NCBI GenBank assembly: GCA_037157565.1
Contig: JAZHRO010000022.1
Span: 496,001-560,000, forward strand
DNA length: 64,000 nt
DNA from: Thalassia testudinum
Lineage: Eukaryota > Streptophyta > Magnoliopsida > Alismatales > Hydrocharitaceae
Direction of reading: 5' to 3'
Under the pieces are notes generated by a model. The model made no database searches. It was not told the DNA's origin and worked only from the letters and a program-made list of their open reading frames with translations. Each line of letters starts with the position of its first letter. Position 1 is the first letter of the stretch. Below are positions 23,529 to 35,945 of the stretch, piece by piece. Made by a program: the position numbers and the translations under genes.

Positions 23529-24863
23529 TCTTGTAATGACCTGATTCCCGAGTCCCTACGAGACACGAGAACCAGACTGACTCGACTAAACCCAAGACCT
23601 GGTCGTCCAACGAGGAAGTAACCAAAAGAGCAGTAAAATAAACCACATTCAACATGAATATAACTAACAGTAAGAAAAAAATAGCAGTAAGGAAAGAAAC
23701 CACTACAGTATGTACCACCACAACAGTAGAACAACATTCATAACATAATATGAACTGCAGGTAAAGAAAAGTACAGCGGAAACAAGAACACTCACTACAG
23801 TGGAACCAAAAAGAGGTACAAGAGAATAGTGGTAACTCTACTGGACCCTACTCGGCCTAGCGTCCTCTGCAGCCGCTGACCCTGGCTGCTCAACACCTGG
23901 TCCTGAAAGGTAACGAGTGTAACACGTCAGCAAAACGCTGAGTAAAGTGGCACCTAAATTAAAGAAACAGTAAAGTGTACAGTAGCTGTTTTAATTTTCT
24001 TTCTTCCTTTATTTACGTCTTTCTATTGTTTCACAATTATCTATTTCTCAGATCCTTCACTTGATCTCGAATGTTCCTCGTGGGAACGATCTTGATTGCA
24101 GTCTTTTCCGAACAGTAGAAGTAGCACGTGGTGCTCTCCTGGCCGGGAGAGTCCCCCGTGGTGATCCTACTCTCAGTCAACCACCCCAAGGTCACTGACA
24201 GACGTAACGGTGACTACGGCACGTGCGGTAAACGCACGGGTAGCTAACCCGCACTGGCACGCGGTCAGTCGTTTCCGTTAACGGGTGCGCCCAAAGCACA
24301 GCACGGAACCAGTACAGGGCAAAGCCCTCTCAGTAACAGGGGTCCAACCCCTCCACAGTCCACACACCCTCGCCTGAATACCCTGGTTTACCCCAGTGGG
24401 CCTAACAAGTCGATGTAGGAGGCTAGCAGAACCTCGGGGCCCGTGGGTAGCTAGTACCCCCTACACTAGTAGCTCTCCTCGGTACTACGTACACGAGGGC
24501 CAGCAAGTTGGTATAGAGTGGCCAGTCCTAACTTCGGGTCCCTGCGGCGGCTAGCTCCGCTCTGCACTAAATAGGGGGACAGTCGCTCTCCATGGTACTC
24601 CGTACTCAAGGGCCAGCTCACTTACCCAATTCTATTCCATTCACTTTCCAAGAGTTCTACTCCTAATTCCCCGTAGGGTTCCAGCTCTTTAACTCAGCGC
24701 ATTCCGATTTCACCTTTCCAGTTTCACGTTCATACATCCCATATTCTTACTCATGTTCATTTATTCATAACAGGTAGCTGTTTAAACAAATTTACAGGCA
24801 GCTATTATTTCTTTTCCACATTTTCAAGACTGCAGTGTTCACATATTCCACTAGTTTTCCCAT

Positions 24864-24998
24864 CCTAGGATTCATGTCATACCCTAGGATCTATCATACA
24901 ATCTAGTTTTCCAGCCCAAGGATTTATGCAACACCCTAGGATCTACCATTCAATCTCGTTTCTCATTCCTAGGATTCATGCAATGTCCTAGGTTCTAT
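24864..24998. repeat. 52-bp minisatellite inside gypsy LTR
   Basis: About 2.6 units beginning CCTAGGATTCATG, collinear with 17210-17345. Confidence 0.8.
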
Positions 24999-25205
24999 TT
25001 ATGGTTTCATAATTTAACAGATTATACTTAAAGCCACTCTACCGGTTACAACAGGCGAACTGGGGGCGTGGTCGGGATTCCCGCGTGTCTCCGCAACCCC
25101 CGAGACTGCAACGGAATGGGGTCTTATCACAAGGATCAAACATAAGGAATTTCTCAAAACAGTATACAACTACCTTGCTCAAAACAATTTCTCACAAGGA
25201 TCAAA

Positions 25206-25573
25206 TCAGACGTCTGGAACTTATTCCAGACGTCTTAAAAAGTGGATCAGGGGTTACCTTGCTCTGCGTGGTCTCTCAGACGTCCAAAAGCCTGCGGGGG
25301 CGTCTGGCCTAGTTCCCAGACGTCCAATGGTCACCCTGGACGTCTGGAAGTCGTTCCTGTCGTCTGGCACTGCAGCCAGACGTCTGATTCGCGTTGGATG
25401 CGAGTCTCAGAACCTGCGCGTACCCGTTTCCTCTCTGTCTTAGTACGATCAGTCGAAGAAAACGAAGAAGCGGAAATAATTCACATTTCAGACGTCTGGA
25501 CAGTCTTCTAGATGTCTTCCCCGTCGTCTGGTTGGAATCACAGACGTTTGATTCTGGAAAATTTTCCAGAATC
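25206..25573. repeat. AGACGTCT cluster and perfect 24-bp palindrome
   Basis: About ten AGACGTCT-type sites, then a perfect palindrome at 25550-25573 with half-site GATTCTGGAAAA. Each half contains TTCTGGAA, a TTCnnGAA pair as in heat-shock elements. Confidence 0.85.
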
Positions 25574-26111
25574 AGGGCGCCACTCGCCCTCCGCTCGCGA
25601 AGCACGGCCGTGGTGCGAGTGCTCCGCCTGCTGCTCGAGCTGCAGCAGGCCTCCCGCGCCACCCTGCGTCTGCTGCGCCGCCGCCTACTGGCTCCCGCTG
25701 CCCCGGCAGGCTCGAGCCCTCACGGCCGACGCCTCCTCCCCCGCGCAGCACCTCCTCCCGCACCCGCCGCGGCTGTCACCGCCGCTGCTCACTCGCGCTC
25801 GCTCTCGCGCACCGACTGGAAGGAGAAGAGGAAGGGGGCGGAGGTGACGAGAGAGAAGGGGAGGGCGTGGCCTTTTAGGCCGCGCGAGGAGGAGAGGAGA
25901 GTGGGACAGGGTGGTTTGCGGCCGCAGGAGAGAGGGAAAAAGAGAGGGAGAGAGAGCGTACGCAGGTCTGCGCGCTCAGGCGTGCAGACGAATCGCACGT
26001 GCCAACAATAACTGATTCCCAGACGTCTGGAAGTGGTTCCAGACGTCTAGTCAGACGTCTGGGCCACCTCCCAGATGTCTTAAAAGACATCTGAAGCGCG
26101 CGTTCATAACA

Positions 26112-27400
26112 ATTCAATACAGACAATCCAGTATTTCTAATCCTAGGATTCATGACATATCCTAGATTCTAATCATTCATTCCACACATGCAATTAGGTT
26201 GTAATTAAATTAAGGAGAAGCCACTCTACCAGTAAACCCAGGAGTAGTGGGGGCTTGATCGGCAGGTCCACGTGCCTCAACAAACCCCAAACCCGTAACG
26301 GAACGAGGTCCTATCACAAGGATCAATCACAAGAGACAACTCAGAATAGTATAGAAAGTATTCCAACAAGTAGGGGAAAACATACAGGAAACAACGGTAT
26401 CTTAATTGCGGAAATCGGACCTCAAACGGACCCTAAACGGGTCAAAAACAGTAATTTTGACTCAAATCAGACATCTGGAACACCTTCCAGACGTCTTAAA
26501 AGAGTCCTGAGCCATACCTCAAGTCCTACACCACTCCTCAGACGTCCAGGAACTCCGCTGGATCATCTGGACCCAGTTCCAGATGTCCGACCACCTCTCC
26601 GGACGTCTGGAAATGCTTCCCGTCATCTGGTGCCTCACCCAGATGTCCGAACTGTGTGGGAGGGCGTGTCCTGCACCTTCCTGAAGCAACCTCTATGCCA
26701 ATCAAGCGAAATCTTCTCAATAAGGCACGAAACAGCGCCTCGGCGGAACGGCCTGCATGGTCGTATCCGCAAAGGAGACGTATGTTCGCGAAGCTTACCT
26801 CTCAGTTGTCTGGAACCTCCTCCAGACATCGGCTATGTCGTCTGAACGTCGCTCCAGATGTCTGATTCTGGGAAAATCCCAGAACCAGAACCTACTTCCG
26901 CCTTCTCGCGCCGCGTGTGGCCGCGCCACGCCCTCTTGCCTGCTACTCCAGCTGTAGCAGTGTCGGGGAGGGTCTCCCCGACGCACTCCTTTGCCTTACG
27001 CACATGCTGATCGGCCGTGAGCTCACTGGCGAGCTCCCATGCGAGCTTGCAAGCCTTCTCTCCTCTCCTTCTCACGCTGCTCCTCCTCTCCTCTCACGCT
27101 GCTCCTCTCCGCCATTCGTCGCTCGGTTGTTCTCACTGGAGGGTAGAGGAAGGTGGCTGGGAAGTGGGTGAAATGAGGGAGAGGAGGGGGGGTTATATAA
27201 GGTGTGGGGTTAGGGTTTTCGTTGGGCGAGAGGAGAGAGAAGGAGAAGAAAATGAGGGACGCGTACTGTCTGCGCGCAGCACGTGCGTAGACGCGAGCTT
27301 GTACACGAAAATTTCGATTTCCAGACGTCTGGGAAGGTGTCCAGACGTCTGACCCAAGTTCCAGATGTCTTAAAAGGCTCAGATAGTACGGGTCTTAACA
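26112..27400 (-). mobile_element. half of a second gypsy LTR
   Basis: Starts inside an LTR at the minisatellite region (one CCTAGGATTCATGAC unit), runs through the leader and AGACGTCT sites (26467-26860, 27322-27372), and ends ...GGTCTTAACA at 27400 followed by GAAGG (27401-27405), the partner of the duplication before 15844. It is a more diverged subfamily than 23532-26111. It is best read as the right half of an older LTR into which the gag-pol element jumped. Confidence 0.8.
27192..27199 (-). promoter_or_regulatory. TATA box of gypsy LTR
   Basis: Minus strand TTATATAA in a C-rich context, about 200 bases inside the LTR 5' end. Clear match to a plant TATA box; other copies carry decayed versions here. 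Confidence 0.6.
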
Positions 27401-27530
27401 GAAGGTTATGAAACAAAGAGGTTCCTCTAGTGAAGGTGCCATGGAGAAGCTAGGAGTATGAGGAAGTGACTTGGGAGCCCAAGGTGGAGACGAGGAAGAT
27501 ATACCCCTAGTTATTCATTGGGAAGTCCAT
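27401..27530 (+). pseudogene. pol: old gypsy chromodomain tail
   Basis: Continues the pol relic of 15410-15843 after the GAAGG duplication. Reads NKEVPLVKVPWRS, a stop, EYEEVTWEPKVETRKIYP, the chromodomain end found also at 18599-18800. It shows that the 15844-27400 insertion landed within this chromodomain. Confidence 0.8.
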
Positions 27531-30500
27531 AACACTCTAATTTTGTCCTCTTTAAGGTTGTTGTGACTTTTGAAGATTGTTGTGCCTCTTTTAAGTTGTT
27601 ATTGACTTAGTACTTATCTATAACATCTCTACCAATAACCCTATATGAGTTTTGAGAGCAAAACTCTCTTTATGGTTGTTATGTTTGTAATGCCCCCAAA
27701 TTTAGTGTTGTTGAAGCATTTCAAAGTCAAGCACATCAAATTGAACTCATTAATACCCATTAGGTATAGGTCGAGCAGAGTGCCTCACAAAATGTGAAAC
27801 TTGCATTTGCAATTAAAACTCAATCAAACCTATTCGAAGTAGGTCATTTGGTCAAGTTTGGTCAACTCTAATCCTAATCTGAGTTTAGTGATCTATAGAA
27901 ATCTCAATTTAGGGTTTCCCTTGTTATTATCACCCTTGGGTTGCATAAAACTTGAGAGGAAGGAAGAAGAGAGAAAAAAAGAGGAAAAAGGAAAGAGGAG
28001 AGAGACAAATGGAGGGATCACAGGGGGCCTCAACAATTTTCACGTTCATCAGCGACACCATATGGCCAGTAGATAGGGGCAGAGTGCCAAGTGGCATGGG
28101 AAGGCAAGCATTAACCCTTCCCTCACAATCCTACGTACACAAAGAAGAAGCACGCTGTGGAGTGAACCTTATAAACAGGTCAGTGACTCCATCACAGGCA
28201 CATGCTAAAGTAACCACATAGAGCCCACCTAGTGAGCAGGCATGATCCACATGAGGTGAGGCTAGCCAATCAATGCCTACCACATGGCAAGAGGTTCACA
28301 GTGCACTCCAGATTGGCTTGGGGATCGATTCAGGGCTAGGTAGATGTATTTTGTTGGTTCAAGTTTAAAACGAACCCCTTTTTTCGCAAATAAGTACTCA
28401 TTATAATCGTCTCATTGAGTACTACGCATTGCTAGGTCTCAACTCTCTTGTTGATGATTGTTTCACACACTAAAACCCTAGAATATCCTCTAATGCGGCT
28501 GGAACCCCAATTCTTGATGTGTTTGACCTAGAAACTTCACTTTAATGCATGTAACTAGTATGAGGGTGCATGGATAGAATTCTTAGGCCTCTAACCTATA
28601 TCTTGGAGTCTCTATGACTCCTATCAACGTGAAGTAAAGTAGTTGTCCTTTTCTTCCTCGTGTGACCTATTTTGTAATTCCTATTAGCATAATTATCATT
28701 TTACATGTGTTTTATCTCCTTTTGTAGAGTGTGGAGTCTAGATAGATGCTTTCCTTGAATTATCTTCTTGGGTACTGAAATATAGATTCATGGTAATTGT
28801 GATTACCTAATAGATATGTTTATGTGGTTAATTGATGAATTGTACTCATGAATTAACTTACATTGCTAGAATGTCTAATTATATGACCAATATTCAATGA
28901 AGTTCAAATCTAATTATTATTATTTGTGTGACTTCATTATTATTAAATAGTAATGAATTCATATTGTGTGGCTAATAACTATGGTGGCCCATAGTAATTA
29001 ATTACCAAGGCTTATCATGTACATAAATCCCTACCTTGGGAAGGTTAACATGCGTTGATTTCACAATTAAATAAGTGGCTCTAGATCCAATTATTCTCTT
29101 TTTAGGTGTTTGAGTTATCCCTTAAATAATCTAATTTTGATGTTAGTGATAACCCTCTTATGGGAAACTATGAAACTCGGTTAATGATAGTAACAAGAAA
29201 ACATGGATCACGATGGATGACCTAAACCTATGATATTACATTGATAACTGGATATCAATGGATTAATTGGAATATAAATATTGGATAACTAGTTCAGTCC
29301 CGCTGTTCACTGCAATTTCGTCGTAGCATTGATTTGGACTTAGATCATTTGGATTAGTTAAAGAGTTGCTAGCCTCCTTATAACTTATAGTTAGGCTAGT
29401 TGACCAACCAAGTAAGCGACGTGTTTGACTCAAGGTTGGAGTTACTTGTTCTTTTTTTGAAAAATGAGTGGAGGAACAACTATTTGTGGATTAGCATATC
29501 TAGCTAACACATATTTACATCGTAGGATGTAGTTACCACTTCTCCTTGCAATAACCTTGGGGTGATGGGATAGAATTATGAAACTAATACAAGGGATCCT
29601 GGCCAAGAGAGTACCTTGTGTCAATTGTATTTCTTGAAATATTTCATCAAGATCACCTTGTGTCTTATGAGGTATTGATTGATATAACAAGGATTATAAT
29701 TATTGAGGGAAGCACACCTAGTAACTCACAAGAATGATTAATTAATAATGGGTTGATAAAAGGATTAACAGGTAATAATTCGTATTCATTTCTTTTGTTT
29801 TATTTTATGCTATTTGCTTTGTTCTACACTATTTAACTTTTACTGACATCTACCTTGGACTCCGTAGTATGTGTAGTTGAGTAGCCAGATGCAATGGCTG
29901 TGTTTGGAACAATTGGTGTAGGGCCTAACTTGATACTAGGCGACAGTCAATGCTAATGATAGACTTTTTGTCGTTCTATAATTAGTTTTCCCTTTCAATT
30001 TTCTAGTTGACATACCCCTAGATTGTTAGACCATCTTCTACTTTTAATTATCAAGACTTGTAGCTAGACTTTATTTATTTATTATGGTCAACACATATTT
30101 TCTTATTTATTTAATACTTTATGAATTGCTTGCTTATGTATTGATGTGTTATGATCATAAGTTCAGTGTCTATGATATAAATTGTATTCGATTGACTTAG
30201 GTTCAATATTAAGTTTAGTTGATTGATGGAACTTAGATTGTTACAATGGCGGTATGGGCAAGTAGATCCAATTCTAGAGTAAAATAATGAGGAGTGATTT
30301 TTATGTTATAAGCGGTTGCTTTATAACATTCCTTGTCAGATGTATGTTTGTTAAGTAGGTTTTTTATTTTTTTTGTTTAGTAGTTTGTTGTATTAGTAAA
30401 GCACAATAACTTATGTCATTATGTGGTACCTGTTGTTGAATTTACCTTTTTGCATGCTAAGTAGATTAAAATTTTCTCTGGTATTTTATCTTATACTTTT

Positions 30501-30900
30501 ATGAAATTAATTGAGAAAATATCCTTAGGTGCTTGTTAGTTCGTAAATGGCCACAAATTTCTAATCCTTTAAGATCAGGAGTTTGAGTCATAAAAACAAT
30601 AATATACCTAAGTCATTGTAATGATTACTATCACCATGATGAAACATAATACTTACTTTTCAAGGAGAGGACAAATAGGTTGCACATTTTTAATGATTAG
30701 TGGCTAATCCATATCATATCTTCTTGGATGCACGTATGTATGGACTGCCATCTTTTCAACATTTGGGTTATCTTTTATCTTAAGATGCATGCGATCCTGA
30801 GAATTTCAAACCTAACATGACATGCACCCCCTATCATGCAGGTTGTGTGCTCTTGACATTTATCATGGAAAATTAATCTAAAGTCATATTTCACCGAGGT
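27531..30900. other. unassigned, possible old LTR
   Basis: No gene recognised. TGTAATGCCCCCAAATTT at 27687 looks like the start of a gypsy LTR, and a purine-rich leader (27955-28010) follows, but I found no matching end or partner. The rest is AT-rich with no coding signal. Confidence 0.3.
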
Positions 30901-32071
30901 GACAAACATGCTCTGCAGTAGATGAAACACGCCATACAACATGCTCCATAGACAATAGTATAACAAATACATGTATGAGTATTTGTAGAACAATCTTCAT
31001 GCTTTGCTTATGATCATGACTTGAGCGCTTCGCCACTTTTATCCGCTTCCCTCTTCTCTCACGCACTTACTTTCCTGGGCAAGCAAGAGAAACATCACAT
31101 CCTTCTCAAGAAATCAACAAAACCTTCTCAAAAAAACAGAGTACGTACTGCTGGAGGTTTTCTCAGGCCGTTTTCCGATGCAAATCTCAAGCAAATCGAC
31201 CTCAACCGCCTCCATTTCAAAAAAAACAGCGGAAGCGAGTGTCCCTTTCAACTGACGATTTCGTTTACCGACGTCGTATGTGTTTGCACGTAAAATATGA
31301 CGCTCTCTCGGGTGCACGTGCTGTCCAACCGCATAGGTGTTGTCTAGCTGCCCCCTTTCGGATAAGACTGAAGACGTTGATTTTGACCACAAAAATTACC
31401 TTTGGATGCCGATTTCTCATTCAATCATGGGCCCTATTTCAGACAAAGGAGGCGTAGACTTTGTCGTGAATTTTGACGTTTCGGCAACAACAAAGGAGAA
31501 AACATCGCATCACTTCATTGTCTCGCCCCTATCTCCCAAGATTGCCTTTGATCGGCTTTGATTGACGAGAGGCTTCTTCGTTTCACTTACCGATGACTCC
31601 CTGAGGGGTCTTATTACGTGTAAGCCCCAACAAAACCATTCCGTTACGTCTCTGACCGCGTTGAATTTAGCTCACCGTCGGGCATTTATTTGCACCGTAC
31701 GCAAATGGACCCTGACCTAAAGAACTTTTCTTTCCGGAACTTATACGTACAATCACGCCAAATTAAACCAGTACTTTATATGGATATGACTAAGAACACC
31801 ATCTATGCCTTTCCAGAAGACGAGCTCACGTATGACTGAATTATTTTCGGTCAAAGGAAAGTTCAAATTAAAACAAGAATCAGGTTATCTGATATGGTTT
31901 ACGATGGAATTAATAAAAAAACTTTTGTCTATATCAATCAAATTTATGTGTTTACCGACGATTCCTTTTTCTGTCACGCTTACATGTACAATAGCTTGCT
32001 AAATTTTATTTAAAATCAATGAGGAAAACAACTTATATTCTCCCAGTGAAGCGTGGCATAATTTTCTCCTC
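30901..32071. other. unassigned, low-repeat stretch
   Basis: Composition is more balanced than the flanking TE DNA, and nothing here resembles other parts of the window. Open frames at 31021-31293 and 31337-31561 lack a known family. It could be an original host spacer or the 5' side of a lost gene. Confidence 0.3.
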
Positions 32072-32287
32072 TTGTTAGGGTGGATTTCTCCCGCTTCCCT
32101 CTCAACGTACGGTGGGCCCCGGCTTCCATGTGACTTTGTCGGAAAATGGATGCAACATCGTATGCTGTATCTATTTACCCTGCTTGTCTTTTCCTCCTTG
32201 ACATTAGGTCGTAGTCATTGCCTTGCAGATGCAGATAAGCAATATCAAATGTTACTAAAGATGAGTGTGCAATCCAAGAAAGGTTGA
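32072..32287 (+). CDS. hypothetical small protein with signal-like segment
   Basis: 71 codons from ATG 32072; internal Met codons at about 32147 and 32159 are also possible starts. From the inner Met the peptide begins MLYLFTLLVFSSLTLG, a short hydrophobic run like a signal peptide or membrane anchor, followed by SHCLADADKQYQMLLKM. No family recognised. The frame ends at TGA 32285, but AAG-GTTGAT just there could be a splice donor, making this a first exon. A gypsy LTR begins 84 bases downstream (32371), so any gene here would be cut off. Chance frame remains likely. Confidence 0.22.
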   Translation: MLGWISPASLSTYGGPRLPCDFVGKWMQHRMLYLFTLLVFSSLTLGRSHCLADADKQYQMLLKMSVQSKKG

Positions 32288-32370
32288 TCCCTTTGGAGGG
32301 TGGAGGAATATGCTACCATCGAAGATCATGGCTTGAAAGGAACCCGAGGAATCGTTGATATGTTGATTTT

Positions 32371-33811
32371 TGTTATGACTCGATCCCGACTCCTTACAGA
32401 ATCCGAGAACAGTTCGTCTCGACTAAATCCTAAAATCTAGTCGACCAATGAGAAATAACCAAATGCATAAATCATTCCACAACCATACATGTAATGTAAG
32501 TAAGCAAGAATAGATAATAGACAACAATGAAAAATAGAACAGAAAATCTCAAAGATATCACATGCCACAAGCGAAAAGTACTATTACAGACATAGCCATC
32601 ACAACTAGAGATCTAACAAAAATAGTTACTGCAGGCTAAAGATATTCACTACTAATAAAAGGGCTCTGAAACAGAAAGTCGAGAAAATACAACTATGGAT
32701 GGGTTTGATCGGGTCCAGCACCCTCTACAGCCGGTGGTGTTGACTGCTCAACTCCGTGACCTGAACATAATTATATAAATTTATGGTCAGCTAACGCTAA
32801 GTAAAGTGGTAGATAAGTCATTTACATGCAATTAAACATAAAGGAACAAGCAACTAACTAATCATACGTTTGCTAGTTATTTATTATCATCCGTTTCCGT
32901 TTATCTTATCTATGTGTTTCTTATTCGATTATTCTAATAAGGATCCACAACATTTCTTAATCCATTTGTTCCCTAAGGGAACGATCTTGATTGCAGTTTT
33001 CCCACGATTCAGGATATACACATGGCACTATCCTGGCCGGGAGAGCACCTCATGGTAGTCCTACACCCGATCTACCACCTTAGTATGGTCGTGACGTAGC
33101 TGTGACTATGGCACGCATGATAAGTGCATAGGTAGCTACCCCACATTGGCACGTGGTTAGTCGTTTCCGCTAGCGGGTACGCCCAAATATACAACACAGA
33201 ACTGAATAGGGGCCACACCCCTCAACAACCTGCGAACCCTTGCCCGGCTATTCCGGTTTGCCCAGTGGGCCTAACAAGAGTCGATATAGGGTGACCAATC
33301 TTAACCCTGGGTCTCAACCCAAGAGGAGGCTAGCTCCCTCTTATACTAAAGTGACAGTACCTCTTCTCGGTACCACGTACACGAGGGCCAACTCACTTTC
33401 CATACCCAAGTCCATACAACCAACTAGCCCGTAGGTAACATGTTCCATCACACATCAGATTTCCATGTCACTGTATTTTAATTCATTTCTTAGTTCCCCG
33501 TAGCGTTCGTCCATAGCATTCGTTTCATTTCATCATACGGGATGTATCTCTAATCACAATTTAATTTCTTAATCACGTAATAGGCAGCTCGTGATTCAAC
33601 AGAATAAGAACTCATCACAGCAATTAAACATTCAAGTTCTCACAGTAGGGCTTTAACCACATGCATTATCAATTTATAGCAGGCTAGGTTCATGCGACAA
33701 ATATTAACATTCACATTCTATGTCCTAGGGTTCATCTCATGCCTTAGGTTTCAAGCAAACGATTCTAATTTAGCATGCACTTTAAGAAATTTAAACCATA
33801 GGAGTAGAGAG
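32371..33811 (-). mobile_element. gypsy LTR, piece 1 of 3
   Basis: Starts TGTTATGACTCGATCCCGACTCC, the family LTR edge, and follows it through the conserved block (33060-33190), where the palindrome reads CCGCTAGCGG (33167-33176). Interrupted at 33812 by a copia solo LTR, it continues at 35487 and 40709. No PBS or gag precedes it, so it is a solo LTR or one end of a lost element. Confidence 0.82.
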
Positions 33812-34449
33812 TGTAGATCCTTACAGGAGAGGGTGAGATTTGCGGGATAAAAGAAAAGTGCGGAAATATAAAATCAATCTCACAAAAAGAACAATCACAC
33901 AATGCACAAGTGATTTTTAGGTGGAAATCCAAACCAGGTGAAAACTACCACATAACCCTCTCGAGTTAGGATTTTCCGATCGACAAAGTCAATCAAAATC
34001 CACTAACCCAGTCACTTAAACGAGGGCGACTGAACTTCAATACAACAACACTACTTTGAACGAGGGTAGTGTGCCTCAAATCCCTCCTCTTCACGAGAAA
34101 GATTTTGTCCCTCGATGGAAATGGGAATTCGTAACGCGAATACCTAACTAATAAACAAAGATAAATTACAAGGCAAACTTATAGAACCACAAAGTATAAA
34201 ACCTAGCTTCTATAGGTAAAGATTATTTCCCTTTGTTGGATGTGCATCGACTTGACACGGTTGCGTGAACCACTCGGAGGCACTTTGTCACTCCCGTAAC
34301 TGCGAAGGGAGAGTGGGTACGTGACAACGATGAAGCTCTCTTGAAGTGGAACAAAAGCTTGGAGAGTTAGAGCTTCTTCTACTTCTCTTGAACACAAAAG
34401 ATGTGGAAAATGTGTTGCTTGGTGTGTCTTGACAAGGAAAAGGTACTCC

Positions 34450-34457
34450 TATTTATA
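34450..34457 (-). promoter_or_regulatory. TATA box of copia LTR
   Basis: Minus strand TATAAATA within CCCTCTATAAATAGG, same context as 37588-37595 in the sister LTR. Confidence 0.8.
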
Positions 34458-34566
34458 GAGGGCTTAGGAAGGCTTTGGAAGGCCTTGGAAGGCTTCCATA
34501 GCCGTTGGGGTTCATCCAAGGCAAGGCAAGCCGAAATCATAATCATTAATGATTCTGACAGGGTCA

Positions 34567-35090
34567 TCAGATGTCTGGGAAAAAGATAAGAAGTCTGGAA
34601 ATCACTCTTAAGATGTCTGGGAACTAAGTTAGACGTCTAATTCTAAATGGGTTCCCTTACTGACTTTCATCAGACCTAAATAAGGTTCTAGTGTAAACCA
34701 ATCAGACGACGTACAGGATGTCTGACACTAGGTCTAAACGTCTAGAAACCTAATTAAGTTAAGAATGGATTCTAAAGAGCCTAAACGGCTATAATCCTCA
34801 AGACAAGTGATTTCAGTTCAATCGAGGCTCAACGGTCACATATCAGACATCTGGGGTCCTCTACGGACGTCTGATATAAGCCTAAAGGTCATTTTCCTCA
34901 ACGGTTACTTTGTTAGCCAACGTTCCACTAGTTGGACGTCTGGCACAACCATCAGACGTCTTCTAAGACGTTTGGACTAAGGTTTGGATGTCAGATTTCA
35001 ACAGATAGAACCTACCAAGTCCAACCTAAGTTATTGGACGTCTGAGTCAACAGTCAGACGTCTTAAAAGTCAAGATTAGACATCTGATCA
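34567..35090. repeat. AGACGTCT palindrome array, copia LTR promoter
   Basis: About 14 sites, many decayed to AGATGTCT, AGACATCT or GGACGTCT (for example 34569, 34611, 34631, 34845, 34864, 34933, 34953, 35036, 35055 and 35077). The array starts about 110 bases upstream of the TATA box. Confidence 0.85.
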
Positions 35091-35486
35091 AGCTGTCTGA
35101 AACCTATCTTAATTTTCTAAGTTCTCTAAGAAAACCTAAGTATCCTAGGGTCCGGCAGGTGTTCTTAAGACTACTTTGAGGGTACTTTGAGGCTCTTTAA
35201 CATGCTACTAAGAAAGAAAATAAAGAGTAACAAATAACAAAGTGCATTGAATAAGAAAGGAAATCTATCATATTATTTATCTCCTTCCTTTTTCAAGCTT
35301 TTGCTCCTTGTGAAGCTCCTTCTCCGTCAAGCTCCTCCAATCCACCACGAACACGAGCTCAAACTCTGTCTTTACACTTGTTTCCATTTGCAATTTGACC
35401 TGAAAGCTATGACTTAAAAGCTAATGTTAAATAACAAGCGTTTCGTTATCATCAAAATAAACGATAGTGGTGCTCTAGCACCAACA

Positions 35487-35945
35487 AAGAGGACCACTCT
35501 ACCAAGGTAAACAGGAGATGTGAGGGCACGAACGACAGACCACATAGCCCCCACAGGTCTCGTGCGCACCACGAAGGGATGCCCTATTCAAAACGGTTGG
35601 TCAAACTAGATATTAATACTTTGACTAATGTTTCCTCAAGTCAAAACTAGCTTAAAATAGTGGGTAAATGATCTCAACACATAGGAAAATCCGACAGAAG
35701 GCCAACGATACTTCGTTTGAGAAAAATCAACTTCATTTGGGTCCTTAACCAACCCAAACACCCTTCCCGGTTCACCTAAACTGAACCAGGCAGGCTGGTC
35801 TAGCTGGATCGGCCGCCTGATGCCTGAAGTAAGGAAATCAGACCAATATCAGACGTCTGGGGTGAGTCCCAAACATCTTAAAAGTAAGCAGAATCCTCAC
35901 CTTGCTCTTTGTGTCTGTTTCCGATGTCTGAAACCCCTCACAGTT
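35487..35945 (-). mobile_element. gypsy LTR, piece 2 of 3
   Basis: Resumes with GACCACTCTACCAAGG, matching GCCACTCTACC at 1488 and 17385, and continues into the AGACGTCT region (35853-35930). Cut at 35946 by the SIRE-type relic. Confidence 0.75.

Larger units (their letters stand above)
23532..26111 (-). mobile_element. gypsy LTR (5' LTR of the gag-pol element)
   Basis: TGTAATGACC at 23532 to GTTCATAACA at 26111, 2580 bases. Near-identical to 16550-18514 over most of its length, with a ~90-base loss near 25175. Contains the conserved block around 24190-24310, the minisatellite at 24864, AGACGTCT clusters (25206-25550, 26020-26095) and a perfect 24-bp palindrome. The bases after its end (ATTCA) do not match GAAGG before 15844; the matching GAAGG is at 27401. 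Confidence 0.9.
33812..35486 (-). mobile_element. copia (SIRE-type) solo LTR, minus orientation
   Basis: Reading on the minus strand it starts TGTTGGTGCTAGAGCACCA and ends GGATCTACA; 1675 bases. Flanks GAGAG (33807-33811) and AAGAG (35487-35491) differ by one base, a probable aged duplication. It is the inverted sister of 36529-38248. TATA box at 34450-34457, with a ~520-base array of AGACGTCT-type sites on its upstream side (34567-35090). No coding sequence. Confidence 0.85.

Noticed and set aside
27687..30330. Complete LTR starting TGTAATGCCCCC
   Set aside because: Start looks right, but I found no CA end, duplication or second copy, so it is noted within the unassigned region only.
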